Assembly: GCA_964630925.1 (NCBI GenBank)
Contig: CAZVZK010000067.1
Coordinates: 1-54,259, forward strand
Length of the DNA stretch: 54,259 nucleotides
Source: RGDT01 sp964630925
GTDB lineage: Bacteria > Planctomycetota > Planctomycetia > Gemmatales > Gemmataceae
Reading direction: 5' to 3'
Shown: piece after piece, positions 48,483 through 54,259 of the stretch
Position numbering within the stretch: position 1 is the stretch's first letter
Layout of the letters: every line of letters begins with the position of its first letter
The notes under the pieces: generated by a model
Seen by the model: only the letters and a program-made list of their open reading frames with translations
What the model was told of the DNA's origin: nothing
Database searches by the model: none
Translations under genes and position numbers: made by a program

Positions 48483-48941
48483 GTGCCCTCGCCCACAACC
48501 CTCCCCCATCTCGCCGGTGCCCCGTGCCCAGACCTCCCCCGACCATACCTCCGATGCTACCCACGCGCGCACCAGCGCCACCGCGCCAGGGACGCCGCCT
48601 CGTCGGTCCCTTCGGCCCGCCGACCTGAGGCGCTGGTGGCCGATGCCCTCGCCCGGCCCTGCTCCCACTGCCGGGGCCGGGACACCGAGGACCAGACGCT
48701 CCGCCTCCTGTGGGACGCCCCGTCCTGCCTGTGGAGGCTCCACCAGGGCGCCGGCCTGCCCCCCGAGCAGCAGAAGGCTCTCGACGCTTTGCTGCGCGCC
48801 GGCAGGCCCCTCACGTCCCTGGAGGCCGCCGACGCCCTCGGCAAGTCCCACGACGCCACACGGATGCTCCTCGCCCGCATGAAGCAGGCCGGCCTCATCC
48901 GCGTGACCCAGGGACGCTACTCGGCCCACCCCGCGGCCTGA
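48483..48941 (+). CDS. Chimeric small protein: HNH-nuclease-like N-terminus fused to a winged-helix-like C-terminus
   Basis: 152 aa if a near-leaderless GTG at 48483 is used; the start is uncertain. Residues ~30-66 (HQRHRARDAASSVP, EALVADALARPCSHCRG) are homologous to the start of the HNH gene at 53471, but the zinc/HNH body is missing. DNA comparison shows three single-base deletions near 48606-48630 relative to that gene which together restore the frame (giving SARRP in place of FGPAEL). Residues ~90-150 look like a winged helix: LPPEQQKALDALLRAGRPLTSLEAADALG, DATRMLLARMKQAGLIRVTQG. It may be a functional regulator assembled from a decayed nuclease, or a pseudogene. Confidence 0.55.
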   Translation: MPSPTTLPHLAGAPCPDLPRPYLRCYPRAHQRHRARDAASSVPSARRPEALVADALARPCSHCRGRDTEDQTLRLLWDAPSCLWRLHQGAGLPPEQQKALDALLRAGRPLTSLEAADALGKSHDATRMLLARMKQAGLIRVTQGRYSAHPAA

Positions 48942-49244
48942 ATCCACGACCCCACCCCGCCCCGAAACGGCCTCTGGGGGGGGCGGGGGTGTGCCGATGA
49001 GCGTCAGTGGCCGCAACTTGATACCCGGTTGAGGTCAGTTGAGGGCCACTTTCCACCCTCTTTCCACCCTCCCGTGACCCTCCCATGACCCTCCCGCAGC
49101 CCTCTTTCCACCCGCTTTTCACCCTCTCCCAGAGGTCAGACCATTGGCGCACTTCCAGAGTCCGAAGTCGGGCCTCGGCGCGTCGGCGGGAACGACACAA
49201 CGCACCCGCCGGTGGGGTTGGGTGGGCTATGAACCAGGGGAAGC
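48942..49244. repeat. Intergenic region with pyrimidine-rich repeats
   Basis: 303 nt. 49045-49135 consists of imperfect repeats of CTTTCCACCCT and CCCGTGACCCTC / CCATGACCCTC. No gene was seen; the strand asymmetry (C/T versus G/A) is striking. Confidence 0.5.
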
Positions 49245-49619
49245 CTACGTGCCCCCGCCGTCTACTGCATCGCCTGGTTCGGGCATGGCCTCACCGGGCG
49301 GGTACTGCACCGCCCAGGCCCCGCGCCTGGCCGACTCCACGAGGTCCGACAGCCGGATAGGGACGTGGGTCTTGCACGCCCACCATGGCTTGAACAGTAG
49401 CCAGAGAGGGTTGCACCCCTCCGGCCCGCTGTGGTGATACCACCGAAACCCATCCAGCCGCACCGCGAACCGCTTGCCGAATTCCTCGACCAACTCCCAC
49501 ACGTCGTCGCCGTAGATGCGGGCGTCGTCTACCACGTCCGTGCCGGGGGCCATGTCCAGCGGCAACCACGGCACCTGCTCATGGACGAAGGACCGAACCC
49601 GATGTTCAAGCTCGTCCAC
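49245..49619 (-). CDS. DUF1493 family protein
   Basis: 124 aa. LEHRVRSFVHEQVP, DVVDDARIYGDDVWELVEEFGKRFAVRLDGFRWYHHSGPEG and VPIRLSDLVESARRGAWAV follow the DUF1493 pattern (small acidic helical proteins with an acyl-carrier-like GDDAxELLxxF helix). Biochemical role unknown; the family often occurs beside acyl-carrier or immunity-like genes in enterobacteria. No RBS stronger than a GAG was seen at the start, and the gene stands alone between two repeat-rich stretches. Confidence 0.7.
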   Translation of the reverse strand: MDELEHRVRSFVHEQVPWLPLDMAPGTDVVDDARIYGDDVWELVEEFGKRFAVRLDGFRWYHHSGPEGCNPLWLLFKPWWACKTHVPIRLSDLVESARRGAWAVQYPPGEAMPEPGDAVDGGGT

Positions 49620-49783
49620 CGCCTAAAGCCCTCCGCCGCCAAACACGTTATTACCAGCGCCACGCCGCCCATCACACACGACGCCGCCGCCCCCGTCAAG
49701 GACAATGCGGCACCCGACTCCCCGCGCCCAGCCCGCCCATGGCACGTTCGATCCTGACGCCCACCCCGCACCCGAGGCCCGCC

Positions 49784-50296
49784 ATGAACTGCCGCGCCTA
49801 CAAGCTGACCCCCGACATCCAGCGTTCCATCGCCGCCTTCGTCACCGCCGGCGGCTTCCCCCACGTCGCCGCCGAGGCCATCGGCATCCCCGCCGCCGTC
49901 TACCACCGCTGGATGGAGCGCGGCAACCCCATGAACCGCCCCCGCGCCTGGAAGCCCCACGCGCTCTACACGCCCCTCTGGCAGGCCGTCATGCAGGCCC
50001 GCGCCCAGGCCCGCCTCACCGCCGAGGTGCAGGCCCTGCGCCAGGAGGCCGTCAAGTGGCTCATGCAGGGGCCGGGCAAGGAGACGCCCGACTCCCCCGG
50101 CTGGAGCCAGATGGTCCGCCCCTCCCCGCCGCCCGAGGGCCGCGAGATCAACCTCCTCCTGGAGCCGCAGATGCAGGGCGTGTTCGCCGCCATGCTCCAG
50201 GTCCTCGCACCCTTCCCCGAGGCGCGGGCGGCGTTGGCAGACGCCCTCGCCGGCGGACAGCCCATCGGGCCGGCCAGGGCGAGCGGCGGGGCGTGA
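49784..50296 (+). CDS. HTH protein, terminase-small-subunit-like
   Basis: 170 aa from the ATG at 49784 (MNCRAYKLTPDIQ); an ATG at 49739 would add 15 residues. LTPDIQRSIAAFVTAGGFPHVAAEAIGIPAAVYHRWMERG is a helix-turn-helix of the type found in phage terminase small subunits and related packaging initiators. A helical segment (WQAVMQARAQARLTAEVQALRQEA) could oligomerise, and the tail has LLLEPQMQGVFAAMLQVL. The start of a terminase large subunit 3.8 kb downstream supports a packaging role, but a transcription-factor role is possible. Confidence 0.6.
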   Translation: MNCRAYKLTPDIQRSIAAFVTAGGFPHVAAEAIGIPAAVYHRWMERGNPMNRPRAWKPHALYTPLWQAVMQARAQARLTAEVQALRQEAVKWLMQGPGKETPDSPGWSQMVRPSPPPEGREINLLLEPQMQGVFAAMLQVLAPFPEARAALADALAGGQPIGPARASGGA

Positions 50297-50326
50297 GCCC
50301 GCCGTGTCTCCGCCTCAGCACCGCCC

Positions 50327-51088
50327 TCACCCCTTGCCCAACACCAGATCCAACGCCCAGCACCCGCGGACATGGGGGCCGGGCGAGCGTAGATGCCCGA
50401 GGATGGCCTCGTCCGTGCAGCCCGCCTCCTCCAGCGCATCGGAGAGCACTGCGAGCCGCTGTCGATCCAGCTCTCCGGAATGAGAACGGCCTCGATGGTA
50501 TGCCCCGAGAGCGAGGTCGCGAGCATCCGGCGAGGCCGGCGCGAGGGTTAGCGAGACTCGATCCGGGTGGGGGAAGACATCGCGGATAAGATCCGCGTGT
50601 CTACGAGGCCATTCGCGCGGGCATTCGGCCGCCGTCGCCGGGGCCATGCGAAAGAGTGGGGCACCGTACTCTACGAACGCCTGATCCTCTACGAGCACCT
50701 CCACGATCAGGCCTGGCCGCTTGGGGCTGATAGAGGTGTAAATCTCGAAGAGTCCAACGAGGCAGACCCAGGTGTTGGGCAGCACGAAACTCCCCACAGC
50801 GACCATCAGCGGCGCGCCGGGCTCGCGGTGAAGGTAGACCGCGCCGACCGCCGGATTCCTGATCTCGTCCAGCCCCACCAGGCCGGAGGTGGAAGGCTGG
50901 CCGGCCATGTCCGCGTTACGCTCAACCTCCTCCACGGCGCGCCTGACTCCGTCAGCGGCGAGATCCCGCCAAAAGGAGCGGCAGCACGCCGCCGCGAGTA
51001 GCCGTCTTTTGCGCTGGCCATTGCGCCCGTGCAGGAGTTCAAGCATCCGCAGCGGCTCTTCACACGCCAGCCACTCCGCCTCCGTCAT
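50327..51088 (-). CDS. Gemmata-type hypothetical protein (MTEAEWLACEE family)
   Basis: 253 aa from the ATG at 51088 (GGGAGGG 9 nt upstream). MTEAEWLACEEPLRMLELLHG, KRRLLAAACCRSFWRDL, VRRAVEEVERNADM, then RLAVLSDALEEAGCTDEAILGHLRSPGPHVRGCWALDLVLGK are the beginning and end typical of a very large paralogous family in Gemmataceae. Function unknown; the fold probably mixes helical N- and C-terminal parts with a variable central beta segment (here LPNTWVCLVGLFEIYTS). It sits antisense to its neighbours and may be older genomic background between phage-like genes. Confidence 0.75.
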   Translation of the reverse strand: MTEAEWLACEEPLRMLELLHGRNGQRKRRLLAAACCRSFWRDLAADGVRRAVEEVERNADMAGQPSTSGLVGLDEIRNPAVGAVYLHREPGAPLMVAVGSFVLPNTWVCLVGLFEIYTSISPKRPGLIVEVLVEDQAFVEYGAPLFRMAPATAAECPREWPRRHADLIRDVFPHPDRVSLTLAPASPDARDLALGAYHRGRSHSGELDRQRLAVLSDALEEAGCTDEAILGHLRSPGPHVRGCWALDLVLGKG

Positions 51089-51309
51089 GCCCCGGCCCTC
51101 CCGTGCCGCCAGCCTACCGACGCCGCACCCGCCCCGCAACCCCTCCCCGCCGGCATGTCGCCCGCGCGACAATGGCCGATCCGTGCCGCCCTCCTGTGGG
51201 CGGACACAGCACCCCTCCGCTGAGGCGATGCTCTGACGACTCCCCCCTCTGCCGTTTCGGAGAGGGGGGCGGGGGGGGTGAGGTAGCCCCATCAACCCGA
51301 GACACCCCA

Positions 51310-51810
51310 ATGGACCTCGTCACCCACATCCTCGGCTCCGAGAAACAACAGCAGGCCGCCCACTCCCACCTCCTCGCCGCCCTGCGCGAGCCCGTCGAGC
51401 GCCTCCGCCTCCTCGGCCACTGGCTCCTCCAGGCCGAGGGGCACGCCAGCGCCTTCCTCGCCTGCCCCGAGCAGGTCCAGGTCGCCGCCGCCGCGTCCTC
51501 CCTCCTCGCCTGGGCCGCCCGGTGCCAACGCCTCCTCGCCGGGTGCCGCATCCCGCCCCGCGCCGACGACATGCCCCTGCCCCCGACACTCCGCGGCTCC
51601 GCCAGGGACCGCAACGACCTCCGCCGCGCCCTGGCCCTCCTCAAACGCTGCGTCCTCGACCAGGCCGCCGCCCTCGCCCTGGAGGCCACGCCGCACGACA
51701 CCCCCGAGGCCCTCGCCGCCTACGGCGCCTCACAGCGCGTCCGCTCCCGCATCGCCGAGATGGAGCACTACCTCGCCTGGGCCGGCATCGCCCTGCCGCA
51801 GCCCCACTGA
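51310..51810 (+). CDS. Hypothetical helical protein
   Basis: 166 aa from the ATG at 51310. Almost entirely alpha-helical and Ala/Leu/Arg-rich: HLLAALREPVERLRLLGHWLLQAEGHASAF, ASSLLAWAARCQRLLAGC, DRNDLRRALALLKRCVLDQAAALAL, SQRVRSRIAEMEHYLAW. No signal peptide, membrane segment or recognised family. Spacing to the next gene is 81 nt. Small helical proteins of this sort occur in phage structural regions but nothing specific links it. Confidence 0.5.
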   Translation: MDLVTHILGSEKQQQAAHSHLLAALREPVERLRLLGHWLLQAEGHASAFLACPEQVQVAAAASSLLAWAARCQRLLAGCRIPPRADDMPLPPTLRGSARDRNDLRRALALLKRCVLDQAAALALEATPHDTPEALAAYGASQRVRSRIAEMEHYLAWAGIALPQPH

Positions 51811-51891
51811 CCCGCCGCGGGCCGGCCGTGGACACGACGGGCCGGGCAGGGTAGGCTGTGGGCAACACCCCTTCACCGACGAGGCCCGCCC

Positions 51892-52716
51892 ATGCGCCGC
51901 ATGCTGCCCCCTCTGGCGTTGCTCCTCTCCGTCTCCGTCCTGCCCGTAAATGTCCGGGGCGAGGGCCCGAAGCTGCCCGCAGACCTCAAAGATCTGGACC
52001 TCCAGTCGGACGCCGAGCTCCGCCCCGTGACGCCGATGAAGGACCCGGCCACCGGCTTCACCGTCGGCGGCGAGAACGCCACGCCGCTTATCCGGGGCCT
52101 CACGCACATCAACGGCAGAACGATCGCCGAGCTGGAGGCCGACATGCGGCCAGCCACCAAAAGCAACGTCCCGCATCGGTCCTCCGCTGGGTTCCTCGGC
52201 AGCGCCGAGAGCCTGCTCGCCGTGATGGCCGAGGACAACCGCTATGTCGTCGAGGAGGTGGGCGTCACGCACCAGGCGCTCGCGAGGCCCCTGCGGGTGA
52301 TGGCCTTCGCCGGGGGTTGGGTCGATAAGACGCAGACGCTCGTCTACCACGGGAGGCGCTTCGAGGTCAGCGTCGTCGCCTACACGGGGAGCCAGGAGTC
52401 CCCGTTCCTCGACGAGACACGCGGCAGCCGCAACATCTCCGTGCGGAACCTGGAGACGGGGAGGAAAATGTGGTACGGGAGCCTCCTCCCCGAGATGATA
52501 GAGCGCTACGGCTTCTACGAGGGCAAGGGCACCCGGTACCGCGTGGAGCCGCGACGCATCCTGGAGGTGTTCGACTTCCTCCAGGAGGGCACGGGCTACA
52601 CGCCCGCCGCCGAGTGGCCCCTCTGGGCGGCAGTCGGCGTGTGCGGGCTGCTCGCCGCCCTGGCGGTGTTCGCCTGGCGACGGCGCGGGCGCGCGGGGGC
52701 GGCCCCGGCGGCCTGA
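51892..52716 (+). CDS. Secreted/membrane protein with C-terminal anchor, unknown function
   Basis: 274 aa. Signal peptide at 1-23 (MLPPLALLLSVSVLPVNVRG). Extracytoplasmic domain of ~210 residues with FVVGG-like beta segments (GFTVGGENATPLIRGL, RPLRVMAFAGGWVDKTQTLVYHGRRFEVSVVAYTG) that resemble planctomycete proteins of unknown function, then a membrane helix at ~243-262 (LWAAVGVCGLLAALAVFAW) and a basic RRRGRAG tail. This is a type I membrane protein reminiscent of a sortase/exosortase-like end, but without the PEP or LPxTG box. A large inverted repeat follows 80 nt after its stop. Confidence 0.6.
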   Translation: MRRMLPPLALLLSVSVLPVNVRGEGPKLPADLKDLDLQSDAELRPVTPMKDPATGFTVGGENATPLIRGLTHINGRTIAELEADMRPATKSNVPHRSSAGFLGSAESLLAVMAEDNRYVVEEVGVTHQALARPLRVMAFAGGWVDKTQTLVYHGRRFEVSVVAYTGSQESPFLDETRGSRNISVRNLETGRKMWYGSLLPEMIERYGFYEGKGTRYRVEPRRILEVFDFLQEGTGYTPAAEWPLWAAVGVCGLLAALAVFAWRRRGRAGAAPAA

Positions 52717-52796
52717 CGCGGCCCGCGCCACGCCCCGCCTCGGTTAGCCGCGACGCGGAGGCTTCGCGCAGCGGAGCGCTCTCCCACGTCAGCACT

Positions 52797-52895
52797 TGGG
52801 GGTTGTCGAGCCGGGCACCCCATTCCGGCCTCCCGTGACGGCCCCCCACCTTTCAGGCCCCCGGGCCGGAATGGGGTGCGGCAGACAACACCCCA
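52797..52895. repeat. Large inverted repeat
   Basis: Perfect 16-bp arms GCACCCCATTCCGGCC (52815-52830) and GGCCGGAATGGGGTGC (52864-52879), extended by imperfect pairing of GGGGGTTGTC (left) with GACAACACCCC (right). Possible strong terminator of the 51892 gene, structured RNA or element end. Confidence 0.7.
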
Positions 52896-52964
52896 CCGGG
52901 CGGGCGTGGGGGCAAGGCCGAAGGCCCCCCACCACGATGATCGCAACCCCCCGCCCCAGCATTC

Positions 52965-53014
52965 AGCCCCGTTCACGGGGCTTTGGTTCGTAGCCCGGTC
53001 CTTCAGGGCCGGGC
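52965..53014. repeat. Two tandem hairpins with TTCA loops
   Basis: AGCCCCG-TTCA-CGGGGCT (52965-52982), then GCCCGGTCC-TTCA-GGGCCGGGC (52993-53014, one G-T pair). The second resembles the CCTTCAGG hairpin found near the right end of IS200/IS605-family tnpB elements; no tnpB gene is present. Confidence 0.55.
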
Positions 53015-53109
53015 GTCCCCCCCCGCACGCTCACCGCCAACGCCCCCCGCCGGCCACAATGGCGCCTGGGACGCCGCCCAGCGCCGCCCCGAACGCCCGA
53101 AGGCCCCGC

Positions 53110-53420
53110 GCCGAACGCCCCATGTTCGGATGTTCGCCACGACAACAAGTCCAGAAACCACAAGGAGTTAGCGCCGAACATCGCCGATGTTCAGGCATGT
53201 TCAGGGGCCGAGGCCCATCGATCACGGGGGACCGCCAGGCGGGGGGAATCGCCCACACCCCCCCGCCCGCCCCCCCATTATCCCCGCCGACCACGCGCCG
53301 CGCGCATTTCCCCCACCCGCCGAACATCCCCGAACATCACCCATGTTCGGAGGCAAGTCCTTGCCGCCAAGGCACTTGCCGCCGCCGCGAACATCCGTAA
53401 CATCCCCCCCGCGACACCAC
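53110..53420. promoter_or_regulatory. Array of GAACAT / ATGTTC half-sites
   Basis: At least ten half-sites, including two perfect dyads: GAACATC-GCC-GATGTTC (53176-53192) and CCGAACAT-CACCC-ATGTTCGG (53330-53350). Located upstream of the HNH and terminase genes. Candidate regulator- or replication-protein-binding region. No gene is supported between 52717 and 53470. Confidence 0.55.
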
Positions 53421-53470
53421 CCCCTGGCCGTCCCTCCCCGCCACGCCCCGCCCCGCCCCAACATGGCGCG

Positions 53471-53854
53471 ATGGAAGACGCCACCCTGACCCGCCGCACC
53501 CGCACCATCCTCGGCCACCAGCGCCGCCGCGCCAGGGACGCCGGCTCGTCGGTGCCCTTCGGCCCCGCCGAGCTGAGGGCGCTGGTCGCCGACGCCCTCG
53601 CCCGCCCCTGCCCCCACTGCCGCGGCCCCCTGACGCCCCGCAACTTCGGCATCGACCACGCCCGGCCCACCAGCCGCGGCGGCGGCTGGGGCCTCGACAA
53701 CCTCCGCGTCGTCTGCATGCGCTGCAACGAGGCCAAGGGCGCCCTCTCCGAGGACGAGTTCACGTCCCTTCTCGCCCTGCTGGCGACCTGGCCCGACGAG
53801 GCGCGGCGAGGCACGCTGGCGCGGCTGCGGGCCGGTGGCCGGGTGGGGCGGTAA
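53471..53854 (+). CDS. HNH endonuclease
   Basis: 127 aa, ATG at 53471. RRRARDAGSSVPFGPAELRALVADALARPCPHCRGPL, then FGIDHARPTSRGGGWGLDNLRVVCMRCNEAKGALSEDEF: paired CxxC zinc ligands and the DHxxPxSxGG...NL...C..CN pattern of the HNH family, a metal-dependent DNA nickase or nuclease. HNH genes commonly sit beside the terminase genes of tailed phages and assist packaging; here the terminase large subunit starts 236 nt downstream. A decayed relative of its N-terminus occurs at 48569-48680. Confidence 0.85.
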   Translation: MEDATLTRRTRTILGHQRRRARDAGSSVPFGPAELRALVADALARPCPHCRGPLTPRNFGIDHARPTSRGGGWGLDNLRVVCMRCNEAKGALSEDEFTSLLALLATWPDEARRGTLARLRAGGRVGR

Positions 53855-54090
53855 GGCTGGCGGGGCGCGTCACCGGCGGCTAGAATGCGAGCAGCCAGGG
53901 GCACCAGGCAGGCCGAATTCCTCCACCCGTTCCGCGGCGGAAAGTAGCAGACATTCCGCAGATGGCACACTGTGCTACCTGCGATAATCCCTGCCACTCC
54001 AAATGCGAGAATGTGTGGAGGAAGCCCCGGCCCTCGAAATCCGGAAAGCCCCCTCCCCTCCACCACCCCGCCCCCGCCATACTCGCCCGC

Positions 54091-54259
54091 ATGGCGCTCA
54101 CCCCCCAGCAGGCCCTCGCCCTGGCCTCAGACCCCTCCCTGATCCTCGTCGCCCAGGGCATCGCGCCCGACCCCTGGCAGCGCGCCTTCCTGCTCTCCCC
54201 CTCGCGCCAGGCCCTCCTCAACTGCTCCCGCCAGGCCGGCAAGTCCACCGTCGTCTCCG
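54091..54259 (+). CDS. Phage-type terminase large subunit, N-terminus (partial at right edge)
   Basis: 56 codons from the ATG at 54091 run off the window. ALASDPSLILVAQGIAPDPW, then QRAFLLSPSRQALLNCSRQAGKSTVVS ends in the deviant Walker A SRQAGKST used by TerL ATPases that pump DNA into phage heads. The W-Q preceding the Walker A at this spacing (PDPWQRAFL) is the adenine-binding motif of the same family. The Walker B and nuclease domain are outside the window. With the HNH gene and the HTH protein upstream, this suggests a prophage or gene-transfer-agent module starting here. Confidence 0.75.
   Translation, partial: MALTPQQALALASDPSLILVAQGIAPDPWQRAFLLSPSRQALLNCSRQAGKSTVVS

Overview
The window reads as chromosomal DNA of a Gemmata-like planctomycete (Gemmataceae); this is inferred from content, not from a database match. 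Pointers: very high GC, a DUF1501 tail at the left edge, a TIGR02996 'repeat-companion' domain, a member of the MTEAEWLACEE... small-protein family, and three huge secreted proteins with the planctomycete N-terminal LExLExRxxx motif. No rRNA, tRNA or CRISPR array was seen. There is one assembly gap of 100 N (46328-46427).

Layout. 1-4566 (+): end of a DUF1501 gene, then two tandem acyl-ACP desaturase paralogues and a ketosynthase pair, the first lacking its active-site Cys (D178) and the second intact (C178). This looks like a small type II fatty-acyl or polyketide operon. 4572-10552 (-): a co-directional run with a site-2-protease-like membrane protein that lost its zinc motif, a TIGR02996-SUMF1/FGE-like protein, a penicillin-acylase-family Ntn hydrolase, a YiiX-like papain-fold hydrolase, an orphan addiction-module-like protein and a small unknown. 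10889-11911 (+): a TIM-barrel protein.

12369-31115 (+): three consecutive surface or secreted giants (3838, 830 and 1326 aa) that share the N-terminal motif and ten copies of a C-terminal beta-sandwich-like module. The largest carries FG-GAP and BNR propellers repeatedly interrupted by FCCH-like modules, one of them nested inside another. 31225-32754 is a MATE exporter whose 3' end overlaps an antisense PDZ ORF.

32907-35842: a chromosomal integron with a divergent intI, a good promoter candidate (Pc), an attI-type core, two attC sites with long imperfect inverted repeats and three cassette-type ORFs. It is followed by a ~615-bp tandem duplication, each unit carrying a promoter, a palindrome and a 79-aa gene.

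38292-47925: a secreted HExxH protein; a Ser/Thr kinase fused to a tubulin/FtsZ-like domain; a divergent ASCH gene translationally coupled to mfnB (C1/methanofuran-type pathway); a DUF72 gene; and a tail-anchored pseudokinase. 48400-54259: small genes with phage flavour (HNH endonuclease, terminase-small-like HTH protein, and the start of a terminase large subunit at the right edge), separated by regions rich in inverted repeats and short half-site arrays. A ~300-bp dispersed element occurs twice in opposite orientation (37845-38161 and 48117-48388).
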